A stretch of DNA of 64,000 nt from positions 2,106,001-2,170,000 of the forward strand of contig LSRY02000001.1 in the NCBI GenBank assembly GCA_001643675.2. The letters are read 5' to 3'. Source of the stretch: Monocercomonoides exilis (lineage: Eukaryota > Preaxostyla > Oxymonadida > Polymastigidae). Numbering within the stretch: the first letter of the stretch is position 1; every line of letters starts with the position of its first letter. The notes under the pieces are model-generated. The model saw only the letters and a program-made list of their open reading frames with translations. It ran no database searches and was not told the origin of the DNA. The translations under genes were made by a program, and so were the position numbers. Shown piece after piece: positions 32,967-43,098 of the stretch.

Positions 32967-35900
32967 TCACTTCTCTGTCTTCAAAGTTCCTGTGATATCT
33001 GAAGAATTCACACTCGTCATGTGTTCCCCATCTTCTGTTGTCTCCTCCAGATCAATCGCATCTGACATCGTCAGAATTGCTGCTCCTGCAGGAAATCGCT
33101 GGATGAACTCTCGCTTCAGCCCTGCCAAGCTCAGTCTGTCTTCTGGCTGAGCAGACAGGCAAGCTCGGATGATTTCAAAGAAATTCGACTCCTTCACAGC
33201 TGACATGTTCGGTCGTTCGTGATTCACTATCTTCTGCCCTGCCACCTCACCCTCATACTCATCAAATGGAATCTCCAGTGTCAGACACTCCCACAGCATC
33301 ATCCCAATCGAGAATGCCACTGACTCCTTTGTCGCTCCCATCTTCTTGTTCATCTGCAGCTCTGGTGCTTTCCACCTCAGACACTCTTTTCTTTCTTCAT
33401 CTTCATCATCCTCAAACGCTGATGATGGAGGTGGCGACTTGGTGAATCTCTCGCTCATCACTGAAATATCAGAGGAAGATGTGACCATGGTGGAGCTTGA
33501 AGAGATAGATGAACTGTCAGAGTCTGATGAAAAGTCGGAGTGCAAAACAATACAGATCACCATGTGTTCCGAGAACAGCACAATGTGCGGAGTGAGATTG
33601 GCAAGCGATGACAGAGGATTCTCCATTTCATTGAACGAGTGGAGTGCCAGATTCGCCACCCAGAACAGGATCTGTGCAGCTGTCACCTCCCTCTCCTGCA
33701 GAGTGCCTATTGCCATCTCTTTTGTCTTGTTCCTTCCATGAAGCAGCATGAACAGTGAATCCCTCAAATCCACAATCAGTTTCTCATGGGGAGACGAACA
33801 CGCCATCACATCCACCAGATTCGACATCGACGACGTGGTGGGGCACAGTTCTTCTCCCCGAACAAATGTTGAATCTGAATCTGTTGTTGAAGTGGTGGAA
33901 GTGGATGAAATGGATGGTGATGGTGATCTCTTTCGTATCTCTTCCTCTTCAACCTTCTCCAGCATCCATTCAGGGATCTTGTCTGAATCTCTCCCCAAAA
34001 TATACTCAGTGGAACCACTCTCAGAAAGAAGATGCTCTGACGATTCTGAATGTCCCAAGCTTTTTGCATACACCCTCTTCTTTATCCTCTCTTCATTCTT
34101 CTTCTCTGCTTCCCTCTCTGCTCTCCTCCACTGTTCCTCGGGCGATGGCTCCATTGTCACCATCTCAATCAGCTTCGGATCCTTCCTCACTGTGTCATTC
34201 ACAATCTCTCTCAGATCTTTGTTCTCATTCTTTGCCTTTCTCCATCGAACAGCAAACAAAATAAATCCAATCAGAACAATCAAAAACAAAACAACAAATA
34301 TTATGGCAATTATCACAGCCCATGATGATTTTCCTTCTTTTCCTCCTTCAACAACTTTATCATTTCCAGTCTTTGGTTCTGTTTTGTTCTTCACAATCTG
34401 CGGAGAGGTTGCAGCCAATTGCTTTCCAAACAGAATCATCACTGATACCTCTGCTTCATCTGCAATATTTGATATATTTTCTGATGGGATTCTTCCAATC
34501 ACTTCTGTTTCTGAAACAAAACTGTCTTCCTCAAATGGATATGTTTCAACCAACTCCACATCCCCTGTTTTGAATATCAATCTGAATAACAAGTCACAAG
34601 GAAGAAGAAGTGATCCCTTGAATTTCACAACAACATTGCTGCCATTCTCATTCACTGAAACATCTTCCAGTTTGGGAATGAAAAATGGAGATGACCTTTC
34701 TCCTGCTATCCCTCCAAGTGTGCATCCATCATTCAAAATCCAAAATGAAGAATTTTCTTTCAATCCATCTCCTCCTTTCACGCTAGAAATGGTCAATGAT
34801 GCAGAATCTGAACAAATGATGTTTCGACGAAGAGAGGGATATTTTTCAATGAATGGATTGTTGTTCAAAAACTCCCCTTTCTCAATCGTCACATCACCTG
34901 CAGACACTGACAATCCACCTTGTGAAGCATTCGAAACAATCACATCCTTCATCATCAATGAAGAATTCGCTGAGTGAACAAGCGATCCATTCCATTTGCA
35001 AATTTCTTCAAAATTATTATTTCTCTCACTCTCACTCTCTTTTGAAAGAATTCCTTCAAATTCACACATTTGCAACGAAACATCTTTTGCATTGCTTATC
35101 TCCATAATGCTTCCTTTAACAGAGAGAGAATCACAGTTTGAACAGGAACAATTTGAAAGAATTATTTGAGCTGGAGTTGAAGAAGCAGTGATAACAGAAG
35201 CTCCTTTTGAATTCCTCGAACAGTTGTCGAATGAGGAGATTCCAATTGAAATTGAACTCGAAGACGAATCGTTTATCGCAATGACACAACCTTCAGACAA
35301 TTTCACTCCATCTGCAGACACTCCATTAAATACAACACTTCCACATTGTTCAATCTCAAACACATCTGTTGTCGATTCAATTTGTTCCAGTTTCACATTT
35401 GTAATATTTATCTCATCTCCATTTAACAAAAACGAAGGCTTCTGGAATGAAAGCATTGATATTGAGCAGTTATCAACATGAAGAATTCCATTTGCAATGC
35501 TCAACAATGTTGAATTGAGAACAATAGATTCAATGCTTTCTGATTGGCCAACAGATGAAAAATCAACAAATGAAAGAGAAAGCTGTCCACTTGCCTCGTG
35601 AATGATTGAACTGCCTGAATATGAAAATAACTGACCAAAGTTGAATTTCAATCTCTCAATCCGAACATTCTCTGAGGTTGTGATAATACTGCCCTCGTTG
35701 GTTATTGTTGAGTTCAGGTACACCAAAGCAGATGAGGGAGATTGAAGCGAGCGGATGGTCACATCAAGAACATCACACTTCCCAACAATTTCTGTTTGCT
35801 CCAAGATCAGCAGCTGTGAATACAGTGATGGAATGATGTGCTGCACTCCAAAGCTCAATGAGTGGCATGGTGTGTCCAATTCTCCACATTGCTTGCTGTC

Positions 35901-38900
35901 TGCGCGATTCTCTGCAACTGATGATACAAATATCGTCTCGCTCTGGTATCTCATAACCCTCAGCAGCAGATCCTCTTCCCCCGCAAACGAGTCTGTTGTG
36001 CATCCCCATATTGCCTTGTCTTTCACAAACGGTGCTCTGAAATCCAGCAAGAATTGCTCATCAACAATTTGTGTCTCGATTGAGTGGCATCGAATATACA
36101 CATCGCTCCCTCTCAATGCAGAGTTGTCTCGGAACGTGATATTCGACAGCACAAACTTCAGAGGCTTCTCATCCATTGAGGTGCATTCAAGAAACAGCCA
36201 CCCACCTCTTCCTGCGGTCGAGCAGAAGCACTCAGAAATCTTGCAAAATGAGCACTCAAAACTTCCTCCCTCATTCAACTCACAAAACATCCCTCCTCCC
36301 TTTCCACACTTCAACCCTCCGCATCTCTTCATCGTTGTGTTCCGAACCACCATTTTCAATGGCTCATCATTCTCATTTCGAATGATCGAGATGTTTTCTG
36401 TTGTGTCTTGGGTGACTTCTTCAAACAAACTCCACTCAATATTAATGTTTTGTTCTCCTTCATTGCTCCCTCTCTTCTCTCCAGCTGATCCCTTTGATAT
36501 CCTCAATCCACTTGCTCCTTCAAGCTCAATATTCTTCATCGTCAGGTTTTTCGCATTCAGCACCGTTGTTGACAACACAGAAATAACATCCTGCGAAAAG
36601 CTCAACAATTGCATCGTCACCAATTCCAGCACAACTGTCCCTCCATCTGCTTTGATCAGCCCATGATCTGTCAATTCTTCTCTCTCATCTCCTTTTTTGG
36701 TGAATGAGCAGTCTTTCACAGTCAACAATCCCTCGCTTGATCCAACATGCATCAAAACATCCACTCCACTTGCGAATGAAGATGGAAGCACAAACTTGAT
36801 CAGTTCCAAATTGGAAATGCCACAAATCTTCATTGCTGCTTCTTCTGCTCCTTCAAGCGATGAGACACATTCCAATGAGCACATGCTGCTCTCATCCGAT
36901 TTCACTGATATTCCACTCGCATCAACACTCTTCCGAAGATACCCTTTTCCAATGATGCTGACATTCCTTTCATTTCCTTCTGGCAATCGATCCAATGAAT
37001 AATCCATCGACAGACACGGATAATCTGAGAATCCACACACACACACATCACAACCTTCGCTCCCAATAAATATCTCTGATCCAATTGCTCGCCAGAAATT
37101 GACCAGCGGAATGGCATTCGTTGTGTCACTCCCATCAAAGCCTCTCATAGAATCCAACGAAATATCTGCCAGATGCCCAGTCACATATGGAAGAGAGGTG
37201 TTTGTGATGCTCTTTGTCAAGTTTGGCGATTCAACAAACAGGTCATTTCCATGTCTGGCAACATTCGGCTTGTCTGCCTCAAAAACAGGGGATGAGATCA
37301 CAAATGAAGAAAAGCCATCAATCAGCTTCAGTGCCATCCCTCCTCCAAACCCAATCTTCCGTTCTTCTGCTGGTGCTGTGCATCCTGTGAATGTGCATGA
37401 AATAACATTCATTTGAATGCTCCCTTTCAACTGACCATCAATGGCTCCTCCTCTGCTTTCATCAGTGAGCACAGAACATCCATCAAAAACACACTCTTCA
37501 ATATTTATTTCTGCATTTGTATTTTCATCATTGCTGTTGTCAATGCTTACACACCCTCCACTTCCAGCTGCTCTTTCTATTTCTGTGAAATTGCTGTTCG
37601 TCATGTTCAACCACAGTGTGCTCATCAACTCGGTATTTGTTCCACTTCCAGACAATGAAATCAGCGGATTTCCACTCAAAGTGATTGATGAAGCTGAGAA
37701 TTTGTCGATTATCAGGATCCCTGACCCAACAGACAAGAACAGAATTGTCAATTCTGATGATGGATTTTGAAGAGAAAGCGAACATTGAGACAGAGTTATT
37801 GATGATGATGAGGATGAAATGAAAGTGGAGTGAAGAGGCAGGGAAGATGGAAGAGAAAAGATGAGTTTTGATAATTCTGTTTCAACACTGGCTGAAATCA
37901 TCGCTGAATTGGATGTCTCACTTGAATCAGAGACTGTCCAACCACTTTCCCCATCTTTTCCTCGGATTTCATGTTTCTGTTCACCAAATGCCAATTCATC
38001 GCTCATCATAATCATTCCATTCACAACAATTTTCTTTGTTCCTGTTTGTCTTGTGAGGGAGTGCTTCATTGTCAAACAAGGGAATTGGACAATTCCACAG
38101 CGCGAATGATTGGATGCCTCAGAATTGCTCACATATATTTCTTCTGGGGTGGGGAGGAGATAGATGCACAGAGGAATAGCCAAACTCGTGTCTCCATTGT
38201 CATATCCTCTCACTTTCTCAAGAGAATCCAAAGAGGCTTCCACGCATGTGATGTTTTCTGATTTTGCTGTTTCTTCCAGATTGGGTGAAATGACAAAGAT
38301 GTCTCTTCCCCATTTGGCTGTGTTTGTTCCAAATGAAGAGGAGATCAGGAAATTGGGATTTTCAGTCGACAATCGAAGAAGGATTCCTCCCCCAAATCCA
38401 TATGTTGCTGAGCAATAGCACCCATCAAAAGATCCGTCTTTCACTTTCACTTCATTTCCATTCCCAACGCACAGCATCATCGATCCCCCATCAGCTGATG
38501 TTCTGCTTCCACATCCTTCAAAAGTGCAACAATTCACATCAATATTTGCCTTGTCATTCGAAAACGATATCACTGCTGCTCCGCTCGTTGTTCTCTCAAT
38601 CCCATCCAAGGCACACTCTGAAAGTGTCAATGAAATCTCATTTGTCGAAGAAAGCGAAAACAGCGAATTTGTGGAAATCGTCTTTGCCCAGTTCACATGT
38701 TCCATCTGAAACATCCCATTCTGAATGTTTAACAGTTCTGTCGAAAAAGCTGTTTCTGCTGATTGTCCGCTCCCAAAAGATATGTTCAGTTTGCTGACGC
38801 TCATTCCTCCTGCTCCACTTATCTCAAACAGCCTTGACCCACGGTTATTCGGATGAGCCGAGTCATGCACAAGAACAAAGTCTCTGGCAGTCAATGTGCC

Positions 38901-40754
38901 TGTCGAAACCGAAAATAGAGATAACCCAGATGCTTCAAATTCTGTATGGATTGCTGTGCTCATATTGCTTTGACCATAAACAGTGAAACTGTCTGTTCCA
39001 CAATCAAAACTATTTGTTTCGATAATCGTTCCCGAAGATACTTCGACATTGGTCACTAAGTCTGGAATAAGCTGAGACAAACAATTGCTGATCGTGCTGC
39101 ATGGATAAGATTCATAAATTCCACATGCATATGTGTCGTTGCCTTTTGGTTGTGAATCAGTTGATGAGACAAATCTCACGTTTCCAAAATCATTGCGAAG
39201 CCAATCACTCCGATAGGTATATGAATTAGAATTTATACAAACTCTGTATGATGTTTGACCGGTTGAATAGCAACTTGGATCAATATTATTAGATGTTGAA
39301 CCATGAAGCAACATATCGTAGCCACACCTTGTGCCTGTGTTATTGTGGAAAAAACAATAATAAAACAAAACTCTTTTGTTATTTGCATTCAGTAACAAGC
39401 AAACTGCTCCTCCTGAAAGCGAAGAGCAATGATAAAATAAACAATTTGAGAATAAAATTTGAATTGTTCCATCCCAATGAATAATTGCGCCTCCGCAAGA
39501 AGTTGAAGAATTTGACGCTTGACAAAATTTGAAGAATGAGTTAATAACGCATTTTTTTTGTTTTTGAGCAGTTTCTTGATAAAAACCAATTCCTCCTCCG
39601 TCATTGGTAGCAGAACAGTTATTAAATAAACAATTGTCAACCATTGGCTGAACATAAATTGTCTCAAACTGAATCCCTCCTCCACCCCAATCTGAAGAAC
39701 CATATGCAACACATTGATCAAATGTTGAATGATGCACAATGCATTCAGCAATTTTCAAAGCATATATTCCTCCACCTCTTGTAGAAGTTGCTTCGCATCT
39801 TGTGAATGAAGAATTCTCAACTGTAAGAATGGCACTTGCATTGTCATGCACATAAAGAGCGCCTCCTTGTGGTGCTGTGCAATCTTCCCATTCACACAAC
39901 GAAAAGGATTGGCTTTCTGTTGTGTTCAGTTTTTCTTTTTTCTGAAGAGCATTTGTTTCTCTTTTCCCGAAGTTTATTGTTGTGTTTTTGCAGACGAATT
40001 CCTGTGAAGAATATGATCCACTCGATATCCCTCCTTCAAAGACATTCACACACGAATAAATGAGGCTGTTCTCCATTGAACTTCGAAAACATGAATGTTC
40101 CACAAAATGATCGCTATTCTTATCAGATTTCACAGACATGTTCTTAAAGGCACAATTATCAATCTGTTCGCTTTTGCTCTTTCCTGAAACAAGAAAATAG
40201 TCTGAAGCTGAAATAGCTAGGTCTGTCATGATAGAATTGCTCAAAACAGCAACATTTGAATCATCAGATGAAAATATGAGACTGGATGGGTTAAGACTCT
40301 CTTGGGGGATCAAAGTCATGTTTGTGAGGCAGATTGACCCGATAATCAAATGAAAAGGTGATTCCGATTTTTGGTGGGAAACACATGAATCCAACACCAC
40401 ATTCGATTTATCTGTTATTAGAATAAATGGGGAGGAAGAATATTCCACTGCCACATTTTTCAGTCCAACTGAAGCATTGGAAAACCGAAAAAATGAATAA
40501 ATCGCTGTGCATGTTCCTGCCATCCATCTGTTCATTCCTGATGCTTTTCTCTGTTCTGAAAAATAAATGTTATTGCCAGTTGTGAAAAACTGTGCATCAT
40601 TTGAGTTGCCTTGACCAAAATAAATACAGTTATGTTTAAAAGTTGTATTTGAAAAAATACCTTGGTTTTCAAATGTGGCTGTTTCATAGATGAATTGAGA
40701 TTTAAATGTCTCTGCCAGAATCAGACATGCTAAAAGAAACAAATGCACCCTCAT
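32967..40754 (-). CDS. Giant beta-helix surface receptor with pseudokinase tail (2595 aa)
   Basis: One uninterrupted exon. A signal peptide (MRVHLFLLACLILAETF) is followed by about 2100 residues of right-handed beta-helix repeats, with GGGI/GGA-Y turns and F--C strands (e.g. SSFTRCEATSTRGGGIYAL), reminiscent of polymorphic outer-membrane (Pmp) repeats. A module header of the form I-VS...CG...PC-S/T recurs four times (VRFVSSTDSQ, EEIYVSNSEA, SEIFIGSEGC, ETIFVSSVAE). One membrane span lies near residues 2145-2170 (IIAIIFVVLFLIVLIGFILF). The cytoplasmic part has a charged juxtamembrane helix, an acidic/Ser linker and a kinase C-lobe: LANLTPHIVLF in place of HRDLKP-N, no DFG, then WKAPELQ (APE, near 2465), GMMLWECLTLEIPF and QPEDRLSLAGL. 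The N-lobe Gly loop and Lys are not apparent, so it is a pseudokinase. Likely role: surface recognition with a scaffolding or signalling tail (inference). Confidence 0.9.
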   Translation of the reverse strand: MRVHLFLLACLILAETFKSQFIYETATFENQGIFSNTTFKHNCIYFGQGNSNDAQFFTTGNNIYFSEQRKASGMNRWMAGTCTAIYSFFRFSNASVGLKNVAVEYSSSPFILITDKSNVVLDSCVSHQKSESPFHLIIGSICLTNMTLIPQESLNPSSLIFSSDDSNVAVLSNSIMTDLAISASDYFLVSGKSKSEQIDNCAFKNMSVKSDKNSDHFVEHSCFRSSMENSLIYSCVNVFEGGISSGSYSSQEFVCKNTTINFGKRETNALQKKEKLNTTESQSFSLCEWEDCTAPQGGALYVHDNASAILTVENSSFTRCEATSTRGGGIYALKIAECIVHHSTFDQCVAYGSSDWGGGGIQFETIYVQPMVDNCLFNNCSATNDGGGIGFYQETAQKQKKCVINSFFKFCQASNSSTSCGGAIIHWDGTIQILFSNCLFYHCSSLSGGAVCLLLNANNKRVLFYYCFFHNNTGTRCGYDMLLHGSTSNNIDPSCYSTGQTSYRVCINSNSYTYRSDWLRNDFGNVRFVSSTDSQPKGNDTYACGIYESYPCSTISNCLSQLIPDLVTNVEVSSGTIIETNSFDCGTDSFTVYGQSNMSTAIHTEFEASGLSLFSVSTGTLTARDFVLVHDSAHPNNRGSRLFEISGAGGMSVSKLNISFGSGQSAETAFSTELLNIQNGMFQMEHVNWAKTISTNSLFSLSSTNEISLTLSECALDGIERTTSGAAVISFSNDKANIDVNCCTFEGCGSRTSADGGSMMLCVGNGNEVKVKDGSFDGCYCSATYGFGGGILLRLSTENPNFLISSSFGTNTAKWGRDIFVISPNLEETAKSENITCVEASLDSLEKVRGYDNGDTSLAIPLCIYLLPTPEEIYVSNSEASNHSRCGIVQFPCLTMKHSLTRQTGTKKIVVNGMIMMSDELAFGEQKHEIRGKDGESGWTVSDSSETSNSAMISASVETELSKLIFSLPSSLPLHSTFISSSSSSITLSQCSLSLQNPSSELTILFLSVGSGILIIDKFSASSITLSGNPLISLSGSGTNTELMSTLWLNMTNSNFTEIERAAGSGGCVSIDNSNDENTNAEINIEECVFDGCSVLTDESRGGAIDGQLKGSIQMNVISCTFTGCTAPAEERKIGFGGGMALKLIDGFSSFVISSPVFEADKPNVARHGNDLFVESPNLTKSITNTSLPYVTGHLADISLDSMRGFDGSDTTNAIPLVNFWRAIGSEIFIGSEGCDVCVCGFSDYPCLSMDYSLDRLPEGNERNVSIIGKGYLRKSVDASGISVKSDESSMCSLECVSSLEGAEEAAMKICGISNLELIKFVLPSSFASGVDVLMHVGSSEGLLTVKDCSFTKKGDEREELTDHGLIKADGGTVVLELVTMQLLSFSQDVISVLSTTVLNAKNLTMKNIELEGASGLRISKGSAGEKRGSNEGEQNINIEWSLFEEVTQDTTENISIIRNENDEPLKMVVRNTTMKRCGGLKCGKGGGMFCELNEGGSFECSFCKISECFCSTAGRGGWLFLECTSMDEKPLKFVLSNITFRDNSALRGSDVYIRCHSIETQIVDEQFLLDFRAPFVKDKAIWGCTTDSFAGEEDLLLRVMRYQSETIFVSSVAENRADSKQCGELDTPCHSLSFGVQHIIPSLYSQLLILEQTEIVGKCDVLDVTIRSLQSPSSALVYLNSTITNEGSIITTSENVRIERLKFNFGQLFSYSGSSIIHEASGQLSLSFVDFSSVGQSESIESIVLNSTLLSIANGILHVDNCSISMLSFQKPSFLLNGDEINITNVKLEQIESTTDVFEIEQCGSVVFNGVSADGVKLSEGCVIAINDSSSSSISIGISSFDNCSRNSKGASVITASSTPAQIILSNCSCSNCDSLSVKGSIMEISNAKDVSLQMCEFEGILSKESESERNNNFEEICKWNGSLVHSANSSLMMKDVIVSNASQGGLSVSAGDVTIEKGEFLNNNPFIEKYPSLRRNIICSDSASLTISSVKGGDGLKENSSFWILNDGCTLGGIAGERSSPFFIPKLEDVSVNENGSNVVVKFKGSLLLPCDLLFRLIFKTGDVELVETYPFEEDSFVSETEVIGRIPSENISNIADEAEVSVMILFGKQLAATSPQIVKNKTEPKTGNDKVVEGGKEGKSSWAVIIAIIFVVLFLIVLIGFILFAVRWRKAKNENKDLREIVNDTVRKDPKLIEMVTMEPSPEEQWRRAEREAEKKNEERIKKRVYAKSLGHSESSEHLLSESGSTEYILGRDSDKIPEWMLEKVEEEEIRKRSPSPSISSTSTTSTTDSDSTFVRGEELCPTTSSMSNLVDVMACSSPHEKLIVDLRDSLFMLLHGRNKTKEMAIGTLQEREVTAAQILFWVANLALHSFNEMENPLSSLANLTPHIVLFSEHMVICIVLHSDFSSDSDSSSISSSSTMVTSSSDISVMSERFTKSPPPSSAFEDDEDEERKECLRWKAPELQMNKKMGATKESVAFSIGMMLWECLTLEIPFDEYEGEVAGQKIVNHERPNMSAVKESNFFEIIRACLSAQPEDRLSLAGLKREFIQRFPAGAAILTMSDAIDLEETTEDGEHMTSVNSSDITGTLKTEK

Positions 40755-41562
40755 ACGGAATTAAAATCAGTTTTGATTTGATAAATTAATTATTATGAGA
40801 ATGATCATTTTTTATTTTTTTAACACATTATTGAAAAAAAGAAAATGTGAGTTCGAAATACTTATTATTGTTTTTGAAACTAATTGGAAAAAGTACTTTG
40901 TCAAGATTCTGCTCTTAAACAGCAGTCCAGAATAAAACTGTTTTTTTCTAAAAAAATATTTAACCATGAATCATTCAATCTTTTGAAAGAAAAATTTTAT
41001 AAACCAAATGCAATTTGGTGCTTGTTTGGCAAATAGGTTTGCATTGTATATTCAATCACTAAAACAGACAATTATTTGTAAATGAATTTTTGAAAAATAG
41101 TTATAAGAAAACGTCAAAACTAACTAAAATTTGTTTCTTCATTGTTTGTTATTCATAAAACATTTATGTTTTGATCCCAATTCGCATGGAAAATATCTGA
41201 TAAACCATAGTCATGTTTTCAGATTGAATTGTTTTTTCAAAACTATTGTTGAACGTGCAATCAAGATTTTCAAGGAATCCAATAATCATACCTTCTGTTG
41301 AGAAATGTTTTTTTCATTAAACTGTGGAATTGGATTCAAATATTTTAATGCAAAAGAGTTAACAGTTTGCATAACCATTTGATTAGACAGTTTTGCGAAC
41401 AAATATGAAAGAAATGGTTTATATTATCATTGGCTGACTGAAAAAAAGATAAAAGGTGGAAGATACTTAAAGAATGCCAATTTATATGTTTGCTCATTTC
41501 TGGTTTGTGAATGATTTTTTTATAATATCATTTGTTCGTTTTGCAGGCATTTGATTTGAGAG
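40755..41562. other. Upstream region, nothing supported
   Basis: AT-rich presumed 5' region of the surface gene. No defined promoter motif could be recognised. Confidence 0.4.
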
Positions 41563-41998
41563 ATGGATAAACAACATTTGAAAATTGCTTTTCGGAAAGA
41601 AATACTGTTGAGAATTTTTGGCAAAGATGAAGTTTGTAATATTTTTTTTTGTATATTTATTTTTTTTAATTGTTCAGAGTGCATGAACCAAATAAACTGA
41701 ATGAATGACTGACATTCACTTTTCTTGGAAGAATGCCTTGCTCGAACAACTGGTTCATGTGGAAAGAATGTCGAGGCGAAAAGATTGGATTGGTGCTGGA
41801 CGAAATAAATTTTTGATTCAATCAGAAGGAATTGTTAAAATTCCAAATCTCTCTTTTTTCAGAAGGATCAGAAACCTTCTCAAACGAAAATGAGAACACT
41901 TTTTGAAATGGATGATTGGAGAATATGTTACAGAAACGATTGAAAAAGGATGGAATGATGAATTTTTATTGAAGAAAATGTGTATTTTCAAATGAACA
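41563..41998 (+). pseudogene. Small decayed gene, unrecognised
   Basis: An ATG at 41563 starts a mixed-composition exon (MDKQHLKIAFRKEILLRIFG), followed by a plausible intron (GTTTGTAAT..TTGTTCAG). Downstream, 41705-41893 reads TDIHFSWKNALLEQLVHVER. After one in-frame TGA the same frame continues with EHFLKWMIGEYVTETIEKGW. The pieces look coding but are broken. No family recognised. Confidence 0.3.
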
Positions 41999-43098
41999 AT
42001 AATTGAAAATGACAAACAAATCAAAAGGTTTGCTTTATATATATTTTTTAAAAAAAATAAATTTTTTGTATTTTTATTGTTTTTTTCATGCTTTTCAAAA
42101 AGCGAGGGATTTGATGACTTTGAAGAATAAGAACAGAGGAGAAGGAGAAGGCAAAGAAGAAGAAAAACAAAAATTCAAGAAATAATGAAGATGCATTGCA
42201 TTGGGTTTTTGCGAAGAGTTATTTTGGAAGAAAGATTATTTATGAGAAAGAAGTGAAGGAAAAGCGGAAGATTTTGAATGAAAAGAATGGTTTCCAAATA
42301 TTTCATGTTTTTTGTCAGAGAAAAAAAAAGATGGAGTTGAATACGTGAAAGATTGAGAAGACGTTGTTTCTGAGAACACACAAAAATGGAAGAAGAAGCA
42401 AGATAACGTTTGTTTTTGCTGAATTTCAACCAATTTTATTTGATGTTGCTTTTTATTACAATTCCTCCAAGCTAATCATCTCATTTTGTTAGCTTCAATC
42501 GTTTATTTATTAATTTTGCTTCTTCTTCTTCCTCCCCTTCCTCTTCCTCTTCTTTTGCATCTTCTTCACCAATAAAAATGTAATGTTAACAATTCATTCT
42601 TTTCAACTCTTTGTTAATTCTTCTGCAAGTTTTGTTTTCCATTTCTATTCACAAACACAAAGCTAATTTTCTCATCTGTCAAGAAGAAGCAGCCAAAACA
42701 ATTAGGCAATGCAATGGATATGATATTGACATCCAATCAAAAAAGAAAAAGAAAAAGAAAAAGAAAAAGAAACTTGTTTCAAATAAGTTGTTAATAAATT
42801 TTTGCTCACAAAGGAAACATCTTGTTCATCATTGAAAATTATGCTTCTTAGTGAAATTCCAATTAATTTTTGTGATGAACTGTTCAACAGACACATTTCT
42901 TCCTTTCCCATCCAATTTGATTCATTTTGAAAAATATATAAATAAAAAAATACCTGCCATTAAACAAAACGAAATAAAACTTCATTCTGAAATAATGAAA
43001 AAATAAATAATTTTGATGAGATTTGCAAAAATTACGAAAATTAAATAAAATAAAATAAAATCAGCCAAAAGGTATTCGCAATCACCTCATAATTCTGT
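41999..43098. other. Intergenic, nothing supported
   Basis: AT-rich DNA with a short (GAAAAA)n run near 42740-42775. This is the 3' side of the TBC gene. Confidence 0.45.

Noticed and set aside
33346-36666. Long plus-strand frames (409, 303 and 131 residues) opposite the giant surface gene
   Set aside because: Shadows of a minus-strand gene with clear domains.
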